Shown here in pieces: positions 53,786-62,237 of a DNA stretch of 64,000 nucleotides. Origin of the DNA: Cristatella mucedo (taxonomy: Eukaryota > Bryozoa > Phylactolaemata > Cristatellidae). The notes below the pieces were generated by a model. It saw nothing but the letters and a program-made list of their open reading frames with translations. It did no database searches and was not told the origin of the DNA. The stretch spans positions 823,501-887,500 of the forward strand of contig WPIO01000130.1 in NCBI GenBank assembly GCA_009760855.2. The letters are read 5' to 3'. Within the stretch, counting starts at the first letter, position 1. Each line of letters opens with the position of its first letter. Both the position numbers and the translations under genes were made by a program.

Positions 53786-54643
53786 AGTGATCTTTTGGGC
53801 ACTGCAAAAGAGATACGTAAAAGTGTTGAAATTATTAGAAAAACTAATCAAGCAAGTAAAGAAGGGTATGTGTTCAATATTATTGGAAGTTCTAATCCTC
53901 TTAACTTACATATTAATACTCCTATTTTATTGAGAAACAAAAACTTTAAAGTTTGTTTTAAGAAGTTTGTTGGAATTATTTCCATAAAAAATATTACTAC
54001 TTCTAATAACACTTTTTTTTATAGAAATGCAGGTGGTTCAGAACAAATTGTAAAAATAGAACCAGGAATGTATACCGTTGATAGTGATGACTTAAATACT
54101 TGTATTGTTGATAGGATTAATAATTACATTACTCAAACAGGATTTACAACTGATAAGTTTATAGTTGGTGTTGATACTGGCACCGCACACTCATGTATTA
54201 GTATGCCTGTTGGTTGGAGTTTTATTGCTAGTAAATCTTCTATTTCTAAAGTACTTGATTTTACTAAACCTGCTTACACAACTGATAACAGGTTTTTAGA
54301 ATCGCATCCAACTATTAAACCAACTATGTGTACTCCAAACAAAAATTTTTATTCAGAAGATCAGGTAGGTATTGCTGATGTAAAACTTGTTCTTGTGAAT
54401 TGTAATTTAGTTGCACCAGGAACAAGTTTTATAAATGGAAATGAAACTCAAGCTTTAAGAAGTTTTGGATTTGACTTTTATCCCTGGGATACAATGGTAT
54501 ACCAACTAAATACACTCGAATACCATAATGTTTCTACTAAAACTATTAGTGATATAACTATTAAAGTTACTGATCAAAACTTGAAACTGTTAGATTTTGG
54601 TGGTGAACAAATTGCTGTTGTCAGAGAAATTATTGAAATCTAA
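53783..54643 (+). CDS. Penton (minor capsid, single jelly-roll) protein
   Basis: 286 residues, intact. Forms the five-fold vertices of Polinton-type capsids. Predicted mainly beta with alternating hydrophobic strands; it opens with a helix (LLGTAKEIRKSVEIIRKT), then YVFNIIGSSNPLNLHINTPI, and ends VTDQNLKLLDFGGEQIAVV, the DQN...L-D-x-x-G closing pattern common to Polinton pentons. Followed after 8 bases by two related genes with the same LTDQNGNRL-type ending. Length and order (core protein, penton, MCP) agree with the assignment, made from motif and context. Confidence 0.75.
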   Translation: MSDLLGTAKEIRKSVEIIRKTNQASKEGYVFNIIGSSNPLNLHINTPILLRNKNFKVCFKKFVGIISIKNITTSNNTFFYRNAGGSEQIVKIEPGMYTVDSDDLNTCIVDRINNYITQTGFTTDKFIVGVDTGTAHSCISMPVGWSFIASKSSISKVLDFTKPAYTTDNRFLESHPTIKPTMCTPNKNFYSEDQVGIADVKLVLVNCNLVAPGTSFINGNETQALRSFGFDFYPWDTMVYQLNTLEYHNVSTKTISDITIKVTDQNLKLLDFGGEQIAVVREIIEI

Positions 54644-54651
54644 TATAAGGA

Positions 54652-55575
54652 ATGACTATCAGATTAACAGGAACGTCTTCTTCAGATTATAAAACATTAA
54701 ATCTTCCAATTAAATTAGGAGAAAAATCAGGATGTAATAAAGTTGGTTTAAGAAGAGTAGAATTTACTTATACAAATAGAGTAATATCGTATGTTGTTAG
54801 AGGTGTAAACGACAGACTTTGGTTTAAGTTTTCTATCTGAGATACTGGTGGTGCTGAACATATTGAAATCGGTTTTGGAGCAGGTAAAACTTCAGGAAGT
54901 TATGATAGTAACAAAATTGTTCTTGCTTTAAACACCACCTTAGCACTTAAGAAAAAAGATCTTGTTCCTCCTAGTACTACTTACACGCCAGCGCTATTCT
55001 CTGGAAGGGGAGGAAGTGGAATAAGATTTAGTGTTGATACAGATGATAAAATAATTATGCAAGTAGCAGGTGATAGCGTTGTTTTTCTTGGGACTAATTC
55101 TTTTGTGAATAAAAAAGTTAGTATTGGAGATACACTAGGTTTTAACGCAAATTAACAAGGAACATTTGATCGTGATATGGTTGGAGGAACTCCCTACGAA
55201 GCAATTGAAAAAGCTATGTATTTCGCTGGAACTTATAAAGCATGGAATAAAATGCTTTTACCTGATAATAGTGGAGTAAAATGGATAAGTTTATATTCTG
55301 ATTTAGTTGATCCAGAACTTAATTATATAGAAAAAGGAAAAGGAAAAGTAAAAGGGGTTTTAGAACAATCTTAATCTTTATATATCATTGACACTGATGA
55401 TATTGCTCCAGGAGAAAAAGTTGATTTACATATTCCAAATGTGATGTACTTACCAACAAAGGGTGATATAGATTCATTGAATGGTTTTTAAATTACTTTT
55501 AACAGACCAAAATGGGAATAGGTTTAATACAATAACAGATGTTGTAGCTACAATAGTTATTAAAAAAAGTAAAAT
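54652..55575 (+). pseudogene. Penton-like paralog 2 (broken)
   Basis: Begins MTIRLTGTSSSDYKTLNLPI, then GLRRVEFTYTNRV. In-frame TGA at 54838-54840, TAA at 55153-55155 and a TAA near 55372, plus a late frameshift. Internal text (GTPYEAIEKAMYFAGTYKAW; DPELNYIEKGKG; VDLHIPNVMYLPTK) is closely matched by the next gene, so the two are tandem duplicates. The ending resembles the penton C-terminus. It could be a second vertex protein or a host-binding spike; the 3' end is approximate. Confidence 0.65.
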
Positions 55576-55586
55576 TTATATAGAAA

Positions 55587-56452
55587 ATGAAGTCTAAACT
55601 AACAGGAACTTCTAACACAGATTATAAAACTAACTATCATCCAATAATGCTTGGTTCTAAATCTGGATATAAAAAAGTTGGATTAAGAAGAGTGGAATTT
55701 ACTTACACATATTACTTACATATAAAAGCATTGTAAAAATTGTTGCTTTTAAAAATGATATGCTTTGGTTTAAAACAAATCGCATTTCAGCTAATAACTT
55801 TTCCGTTACAATTTCACCAGGTTATTATGATGCTGTTAGGATTGTTGTAGCATTAAATTGAGCACTAGATGGTTTGGAGTCCTATTTCAATTCTTCTAAA
55901 AGAGATAGCACTGTAGTGGCTTTTAGTGTTGATGATGATAAAATAGTTATGAGAGTAGTAGGTGAGTACGTTGTTTTACTAGGAAGTGATATGTCAGGTG
56001 TTATTAATAACATTGGAGATTCATTAGGTTTTAAAACAAAAGAACAAGGAACATTCGATCCCGACTATGATTATGGAAGTGGAAAAGAAAATGATATAAA
56101 TGAAAAAGCACACTATTTTGCTGGTACATATATAGCATTGAATAAAATGAAATCTGATTAAAACAGTGATCTAAAATGGATAAGTGTTGATTGTGATTTA
56201 GTTAATCCAGAACTTAATTATATAGAAAAAAGGAAAGGAGTTTTAGAACAATCTTCATCTTTACATACTATTGACGTTAGAGATATTGCAGCTGGTGAAA
56301 ATGTTGATTTACATATTCCAAATAAAATGTACTTATCAACAAGAAGTGATATAGAATCATTGAGTGGCTTTAAAATTACTTTAACAGATCAAAATGGAAA
56401 TAGGCTTAATACAATAAAAGATTTTATAGCTACAATAGAAATTTCAAAGTAG
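55587..56452 (+). pseudogene. Penton-like paralog 3 (broken)
   Basis: Starts at TTTATATAGAAAATG with LTGTSNTDYKTNYHPIMLG, loses frame near 55705, and resumes (SKRDSTVVAFSVDDDKIVMR; NEKAHYFAGTYIALNKMKSD then TAA at 56159-56161). It continues to TAG at 56450-56452, ending GFKITLTDQNGNRLNTIKDF. Sister of paralog 2. Confidence 0.65.
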
Positions 56453-56461
56453 TATAGAGAA

Positions 56462-57053
56462 ATGGGGAGTTATGCAAGGATCGGTCATGGGAATATAAGA
56501 GGAGGAAAGTATTACGGAGCTGGAGTTTTAGATAAAGTAATAGATGGAGTTGGAAAAGTATCACTTGTTTTAACTGGATTAACTGGTCTAAGCATGTACA
56601 TTGCTAATAAAGAATTTGAAATGCATCAAGCAAGGAAAATGACTGAACTACAAACAAAGAAAGAAAAGATTGATCAAGATTATGCTGTTAAACGTAGAGA
56701 GATGGAGGATAAACTTGGAGAAGAAAAAAAAGAAGAAAGAATTAGAATACGAACTTGAGAAACAAAAGAAAGAAGAAGATTATGATAGAAAAATGAAAGA
56801 GTTGGATCTTAGAATTAAAGAAACTATGCTTGAAAAACTTTAACCAAAAACTAAAAAACGTCGTAAAGTAAAAACGGAAGAAGAAGTAGAAGACTATTCA
56901 GAAACTCTTAAAGAGAATGATCCAAAAACATATACAGAAATTGAGAAAGTAATAAAAGAGAAAGCTGTTGTTCCTTATGTTAGACCTGATGGATATGATG
57001 GAAGTATGAAGAAAAGGATAGGAGCTGGTTTATATATTCAAAGTAGAAATTAA
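56462..57053 (+). pseudogene. Membrane-anchored coiled-coil protein (frameshift)
   Basis: Starts at TATAGAGAAATG. Gly-rich N-terminus (GHGNIRGGKYYGAG), one hydrophobic segment (VSLVLTGLTGLSMYIA), then a long charged coiled coil (KKEKIDQDYAVKRREMEDKL). The frame shifts in an A-run near 56730; the coiled coil continues and a later part ends KKRIGAGLYIQSRN at 57053. A TAA also interrupts near 56842. About 195 residues. Possibly a structural minor protein; not recognised. Confidence 0.6.
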
Positions 57054-57082
57054 TTTTTAGTTTTTTTTTATATAGAGAAGAA

Positions 57083-58626
57083 ATGGCAAGTGCACCCATC
57101 GATAGTATACTTGAATTAGGAGATCCTGATTTCCGTGATTATAAACTTGTAGATTATCAAAATCGAGATTTTTACCAAAGTAATGGAAATGAAAACGACA
57201 ATATTCCTGGAAAAGTAGTTACATTCCCTCTTCCTGGTGAACAACAAATATTGTATGCTCTATCTGACGCTTATCTTCTTCCTGAAGGACTTGACTTGGA
57301 GCCGCACCCGCTAACGCTAGTGATCCGCCTGGTGTTTTAAAACGTAGTCTTGCAGTAGGACTTGTTAACAACGCTGGTGCCTGGTTATTTAATAGTATGA
57401 GAACTAGACTTGGTACAGAAGAAATTGAAAGCTTTTCACTAAAAGAAGGAGTTGGAAGTGCTTCAACGCTGATGGGGCTTCTATGTTATCCAAATGACTA
57501 TAATAGAACTGAAGAACCTGCAACAGGTTGGAAAAAAGGATGAAGCAAATTCACTGGATGATATGACTGCAGGAAATACTTATAATAATCCTAATGCTTC
57601 TAGTGTTGTTATTATTAATGGAACTTGTTCAAACATTGGATTCCTTTATAGGATAGCTCTTATAAATAATATGATTGAAGTTGATGCTGACGTTGGTACT
57701 TTTAGCATTGCGCTTCCATTATCACGAATTTCTGGTTTTTGTGCTGATATGAATAAAATTCTTTATAGCATTCCTTTTACACTTGAAATGACAAGAGTTG
57801 GTGGACCTGATTATGAAGCTATAATGAGTGGTGCAACAGGTGCTGCTGCAAATAGTAATAATACTATAACTACTAGAAGTGTGGCAGCTGCTGCTGTAGA
57901 TGGTGTTTATACAACTTTTAAAATTGCAATGTCAAAAATGAGGCTAATGGTTCCATGTGTAACTCCCAAAGAAAGTGTTCAGAGATCACTTGCTGATATC
58001 TCAAGCAAAAAACTAAAGAAAATAAGACTTAACTATAGAGTTAGACGACATAAAAATATTACAATAACTTCTCTTAATCAAGGCACTAGATTTACTAAAT
58101 CATTATCAGTTCAAATAAAATTGATAAAGTTAGATGGTTAATTGTTGCAGCTCAAAACTATAATAAATACACTTCATATGTAGGAAATCCTTGTACTTAC
58201 AATCACTGTGATATTAAAAACGTTTCAGTGTATGCTAATGGTTCAAAAAAATATCCAGCAGTTCTAAGATCGAGTGCACCAAAAGTTGGAAAGTGTTCTC
58301 CAGAATTTATGAATTTCACAGCACTTAGAAAACAATATCTTGGACTTAACGAGGTTACTGAACCTGTTGGAGTTACTTACCCTGAATGGCTATCTCTTTA
58401 TCGAATTCACGTCATTGATCTTCAATATAATGATGAACCTCTTAGAAAAACATCAAGACTAGATGTATCAGTTGAATTTAATAGTCTTTTACCAAATGAT
58501 GGAAGTCAAATACTTATTCACTATTTAACTATTTGTGAAAATACTGCTGAACTAACATCTAGTGGAAATGGTTCAAACTTTACTTGTAGTAGAGGAGAAT
58601 TCATGTATGATGAAAAAGATTTTTAA
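57083..58626 (+). pseudogene. Major capsid protein, double jelly-roll (three frameshifts)
   Basis: The hexon-like capsomer of Polintons. Blocks in order: IDSILELGDPDFRDYKLVDY; FPLPGEQQILYALSDAYLLP; a shift near 57300; AGAWLFNSMRTRLGTEEIES; a shift in an A-run near 57530; IALPLSRISGFCADMNKILY; KKIRLNYRVRRHKNITITSL; a shift near 58135; IVAAQ near 58145; then YPEWLSLYRIHVIDLQYN to the stop. About 510 codons, a little under the usual ~550-650. The start uses TTATATAGAGAAGAAATG. Few substitution stops apart from the shifts. Assignment by block order, size and place next to penton. Confidence 0.8.
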
Positions 58627-58649
58627 TAAGATTATGATGTTTAAATATA

Positions 58650-59247
58650 ATGCAAAAAAACAATTTTACACAAGGTTCAGATGAGTGGAAAAAGTCTAGG
58701 AAGTTAAATATTGGAGGTTCAGAAATTTATTCTATTCTAGGAAATGATATGATATTTGTTTCACAAAGAGATTATGATATAGAAATAATTTAAATAGAAA
58801 ACTAAAAAAATATATTGCTAACTCTCAACCAATGAGATTTCCTCAGATGTTATTTGGAAAGTTGTTGAGCATATTGCCGCTAAATTTCTAGAAATGAAAC
58901 TAAATAGAAAGGTAGAGAATGAAAACGATTGCTTTACTAGTGATGGGGTGTATAGATATTCTCCTGATGGAATTATAGATAAGGATACATTGATTAGGAT
59001 AAAATGCTTATGGAGTCGTAGTATAGTTGAAGGATTTGTACCAAAACAATACCTAGCTCAATGTCTACTTGGATTACATGTATTGAAACTAAGCAGATGT
59101 TTTTATAGTGAATTTGAAATCTTTGTTGAATGTTTTAATTGTAAAGAAGCACCTAAAGATTATGTTGCAGCTGGATCAGTTAGATTACCTACAAGTTATG
59201 TTTTTGATATGCCGATAAGAGAGCCATTGTTTATGTATTTACTTTAA
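58650..59247 (+). pseudogene. YqaJ/lambda-exonuclease-type nuclease (broken)
   Basis: Opening QGSDEWKKSRKLNIGGSEIY is the classic QG-x-x-x-W...R...IGGSE/D signature of YqaJ-family 5'-3' exonucleases. Broken frames follow (stops near 58791). Then GKVVEHIAAKFLEMKLNR has the conserved G-x-x-x-E, YSPDGIID the catalytic Asp, and LIRIKCLWSR the E-x-K position, where Glu is Arg here. QYLAQCLLGLHVL matches the YxxQxQ helix. In other viruses these nucleases act with an annealing protein in recombination-dependent replication. The centre is frameshifted and the E-to-R change would inactivate it. Confidence 0.8.
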
Positions 59248-59248
59248 G

Positions 59249-59474
59249 ATGAAAAACTATTATGATTTTGAATTTGATATTATAAGTAACTATGGTAGAT
59301 TCTCAAATAAAAAAGTTTTGGTTATGATATCAAATACTATATAAAAAAGTAGAAGTACAAGTAGTTGAAGAAGATCATTATAGATTTGCAAGAATTATTC
59401 CAATAGTTAAAGGAGTGTTAGAAAGATCAAAAATATTAATAAATAATTATATAGATGAACAAAAAGTTTCATAA
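59249..59474 (+). pseudogene. Small unknown protein (frameshift)
   Basis: Starts directly after the nuclease stop (MKNYYDFEFDIISNYGRFSN), shifts near 59340 and continues VVEEDHYRFARIIPIVKGVL to a TAA at 59472. Its tail overlaps the fibre start by 20 bases. Unknown family. Confidence 0.45.
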
Positions 59475-60315
59475 CAAAGACTATGTATCAAAAAATAATG
59501 GTTTCATTATTTCAGATCTTGATGCAAATGGAAATAGAGTTGTAAATTGAGCTGATCCTATTAATGACTTTGATGCTGTTACAAAAGCTTATGCTGACGC
59601 AAACTTTGTTGTTAATTCAGGAATAACAATTAATCTTGCAGGTAAACGTATTACAAATCTTGGTGCATGTATTAATCCTACTGATGGAGTAAATGTTTTT
59701 CAAGTAAATAATTATGTTAAAAAACTGGTGATACAATGCTAGGAGATTTAAACATGAATAGCTTTGCTATAACATCTACTTATTGGAATTCAGGAAATAC
59801 CAATCCAGTTGTTCTAAATGATGACTATTGTGTTACTTATGGTGGAATGAAAAGAGATGTATTACTAAAGAATTATCCTTCAACAAAAAATATAAATATG
59901 GTTGAAAATTCAATTACAAACGTTGCAGAGCCTGTTGATCCCTCTGATGTTGCAACACAGAATTATGTAGATAAAACACTTAAAAAAAATAACGGAAGTA
60001 ATATCAATCTCAATGGACCCTAAAGCATTAAATTCAATACTAAATCTATCAACACCTTACTCATGGACAAATAAAATGGCTCCACCAATAACAATAATGA
60101 ATGTTATGGTTGTAGGATTATCTGATTGTGTATTTCTTAGATCTAATAGTGATACAACAGTTGTATCTGGTGATGTAAGAGCTATAAATACTTCTCCAAC
60201 TGGTGTTAACTTAAAGTATTATGCTTATTTCAGTAGATTACCAACTGAGTATTACTTCGTTGATAGCCTTGGGAAATTAAAGGTAAACCTCTTGGTTAGT
60301 TATGTACCCTCATGA
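59455..60315 (+). pseudogene. Fibre-like protein 4 (broken)
   Basis: Starts at TTATATAGATG. The N-terminus (NGFIISDLDANGNRVVN) matches that of fibre-like gene 1. An in-frame TGA at about 59548-59550; shaft repeats ADPINDFDAVTKAYADANF, GKRITNLGACINPTDGVNVF and ITNVAEPVDPSDVATQNYVD. A base is missing from the A-run near 59720 (frame moves to 59736), and another shift near 60015 leads into the knob (TNKMAPPITIMNVMVVGLSD ... YFSRLPTEYYFVDSLG). Predicted receptor-binding spike. It overlaps the 3' end of the zinc-finger gene on the other strand. Confidence 0.75.
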
Positions 60316-60738
60316 AAAGTATTAGTGAATTATTAAAACTATTCTCTTTTACCTTTGTTGCTTTATGCTTACCTTTAACAATTGGGAATAGTTTTGAAAT
60401 AGCACATATTGATTCATGTTCTAAACATCTATGTATGCCTAAGGTTGGATAACATCCACTTTTAAAATGTTTCTTTACTAAAGAATATAGTTTGGTTGGT
60501 TTTTCTTTTTATAATAATTAGAATTCATGTTACAGTACGAACAAATGATTATTTCACTATTTTTTGAAAGACTAGAATCAAATTCTGTTTCATTCATATC
60601 TAAATCACATTTATCACAATGCATTTCATACTTTTGTTTTGGTCTTTTTCTTTTTGGTGGTTTACAATAAGGATGGCCTGTTTCAAGGTATTCAATTTCA
60701 TTAAATGTATTTAAACAAGTATCGCAAAATATTTCCAT
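60296..60738 (-). pseudogene. Zinc-finger-like protein (frameshift)
   Basis: Frame 60738-60478 has three CxxC pairs (FCDTCLN; MHCDKCDL; IICSYCNMN) separated by a basic patch (PPKRKRPKQKY). A shift near 60490 moves to a frame ending at 60296 with HFKSGCYPTLGIHRCLEHES, adding further Cys/His. A nucleic-acid-binding or regulatory role is likely but unproven. It is divergent from the integrase and shares a 10-base start region with it. Confidence 0.6.
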
Positions 60739-60748
60739 TCTCTATAGA
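60739..60748. promoter_or_regulatory. Shared divergent start element TCTCTATAGA
   Basis: Ten bases between the CAT (60736-60738) of the minus-strand zinc-finger gene and the ATG (60749-60751) of the integrase. The near-palindromic CTATAG core presents TATAGA to both genes. If transcripts start here both must be essentially leaderless. Confidence 0.55.
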
Positions 60749-61624
60749 ATGTCGTTTTTAACTCTAAAAGAAAGAAAGAAAGAAGGTCAGTTCAATCCAG
60801 ATTCAGATATAAGTCAAGTATTCAAACCAAGACCAAAGAATATTCCACAAGGTTTCTTTAATGTAGTTGAACCTAATGAAAACCACCAAGCAGATATGTT
60901 ATACATGCCTAATGATTCTGGATATAAATATGCACTTAGTGTTATTGATGTTGCTAGTAGATATAAAGATTCAAGACCTCTTAAAACAAAGTCTTCTAAA
61001 GAAGTAACAAAAGCAATAGTAGATATTTATAGTAAAGGTCCTTTGAAATGGCCTAAAAAGATAACAGTAGATCCAGTATCTGAGTTCAAACGAGAGTTTG
61101 CTAAAGAAATGAAAAGACATGAAACACGTGTTATAGAAGGTACTACAAAAAAGAGTGTTGCATTAGTTGAAAGAATGAATAGAACAGTTGCTGAGAGAGC
61201 ATTTATTGCACAGTATGAAAAGGAATTAGAAAGTATTAATAAAGTAGATTATACTAGAAATAAAGAGTGGATTGATAATTTGCCAGAGATTATTGAGTAT
61301 CTAGACAATAGTGTTACAAGAGTGATTGGTGAAAAACCTGTTAAAGCAATTGGGAAAATAGTAAAACTAAAGAAACCAAAATACAAGAGAAAAGTAGGAG
61401 AAGAAGAATAGTTATTAGAATTAGGAACAACTTCTAGATATTTACTAGAACCAGGTGAAGGAGAAGATGAAAAAAGAAGAAGAGCTACAGATGCGATATG
61501 GAGTTTGACTAAACATAATATTGTTAGAATAATGGTATTGCGAGAACAACCGGTTAGATATTACGTAAATGATGTTAAGAGAAGTTTTGTTAGAGAGGAG
61601 CTGCAAGTAATTAACCAACATTAG
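60749..61624 (+). pseudogene. Retroviral-type DDE integrase (one stop)
   Basis: Catalyses Polinton insertion. RNase H-like core with catalytic Asp49 (NHQADMLYM), Asp108 (ITVDPVSEF) and Glu141 (ALVERMNR); the triad is intact, though the usual D-x-G-x-E-F turn reads DPVSEF. A TAG at 61409-61411 ends the frame after VGEEE, but the same frame continues 70 codons to 61624 with RRRATDAIWSLTKHNIVRIM and YYVNDVKRSFVREELQVI, the chromodomain-like C-terminal module of Polinton integrases. So one substitution stop separates core from C-terminal module. Full length would be 291 codons. Confidence 0.93.
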
Positions 61625-62020
61625 TTTCAGTCTGTGAACTTCCCAATACAAGTCCTTCAAATTCTTCTTTTGTAATTTCATCATCAGATAAAGCTTTAGT
61701 AATCTTTGAGATAATTTCAGAATTAGAATTTAAAGCATTTCTTTTACGTTTATTTATTTCTGATAGTACACCATCAACTGATACAAACATTACAGATAGC
61801 GCTGAAAAGAAAGTAACTGCATGACTAATAGCTGGAATTATTTGAATAGAAGTACTGGAAACAGCTACTCCTAATGCTACTAATGCTACTAGTATATTTA
61901 TAAATTTAATTGTGTATCTAGCTCTTGTTAATTTTATTAGACATGATCTAATTTTTTTTTATTAAATTGAATAGTTTCTTCATATTTTTTAAGCACAAAA
62001 TCTTTTCTTAAATCTGGCAT
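61611..62020 (-). pseudogene. Small two-helix membrane protein (frameshift)
   Basis: Starts at ATTATATAGAAAATG (minus) with MPDLRKDFVLKKYEETIQF, shifts in a run of nine A's near 61955, then reads FINILVALVALGVAVSS and HAVTFFSALSVMFVSV, two hydrophobic segments, followed by a polar acidic tail (KALSDDEITKEEFEGLVL) ending at 61611. Its tail overlaps the integrase end by 14 bases. About 136 residues; unknown function. Confidence 0.6.
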
Positions 62021-62043
62021 TTTCTATATAATTTTTGAAAAAA

Positions 62044-62178
62044 GTAACACGAACGATTGAATTTAGTGATGAGAGGTTTTCTCTTTTGTGATATCGGGGA
62101 GTTTTTTGACAACCGACGGTGGAACCGAGGTTGGAGAAAAACTTCGCGATGTCTCAAAAGGGAAAAAACACTCATCAA
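62044..62178 (-). repeat. Polinton right terminal inverted repeat
   Basis: Reverse-complement partner of 39552-39687; roughly 90% identical by eye. Confidence 0.92.
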
Positions 62179-62229
62179 GCTTCGTTCGACCCCCCAAAGG
62201 GGTCACGACCCACAGATTGAGAGCCGCTG
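62179..62229. mobile_element. Right remnant of the hAT element
   Basis: CGACCCCCCAAAGGGGTC then CACGACCCACAGATTGAG and the terminal GCCGCTG. Together with 39412-39551 it reconstitutes a short hAT copy interrupted by the Polinton. Confidence 0.85.
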
Positions 62230-62237
62230 ATCTAGAA
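62230..62237. repeat. Target-site duplication, right copy (ATCTAGAA)
   Basis: Identical to 39404-39411 and immediately outside the hAT terminus. Confidence 0.9.

Larger units (their letters stand above)
39552..62178. mobile_element. Maverick/Polinton (adintovirus-like), degraded
   Basis: About 22.6 kb, markedly more AT-rich than the flanks, with ~135-bp terminal inverted repeats (39552-39687 and 62044-62178). The gene set is diagnostic: protein-primed PolB, DDE integrase, A32-like packaging ATPase, adenain-like protease, double jelly-roll MCP and penton. Substitution stops in ATPase, integrase, polymerase and the HNH gene, plus many frameshifts, show an inactive copy. The termini begin near TTGATGAGTG; Polintons typically begin AG, so the exact end may be the A at 39558 and the T at 62172. 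No 6-bp target duplication of the Polinton itself is evident. Confidence 0.95.
39412..62229. mobile_element. hAT element (SPIN-like ends) containing a nested Polinton
   Basis: The outer element is bounded by terminal inverted repeats CAGTGGATCTCAATC (left) and, reverse-complemented, CAGCGGCTCTCAATC (right), with a perfect 8-bp target duplication outside. Its own DNA is only 39412-39551 and 62179-62229, about 190 bases, so it was a non-autonomous hAT (no transposase). Sub-terminal blocks (AATACAGTTCCTCGTGTTG, GTCTTAGGCGACCCC, CGACCCCCCAAAGGGGTC) recall the SPIN/Charlie-type hAT family as I remember it. The Polinton occupies everything in between. Confidence 0.85.

Noticed and set aside
39743-61624. 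Alternative genetic code (TGA read as an amino acid) in the Polinton
   Set aside because: TGA positions do not coincide with one residue in conserved motifs, Trp is encoded by TGG elsewhere in the same genes, and TAA, TAG and frameshifts also occur; decay explains it better.
60749-61624. LTR retrotransposon or retrovirus suggested by the integrase
   Set aside because: No gag, reverse transcriptase, protease of retroviral type or LTRs nearby; PolB, MCP, ATPase and long inverted repeats identify a Polinton.
39412-62229. Autonomous hAT transposon
   Set aside because: No hAT transposase frame in the ~190 bases of hAT DNA; only terminal and sub-terminal sequence is present.
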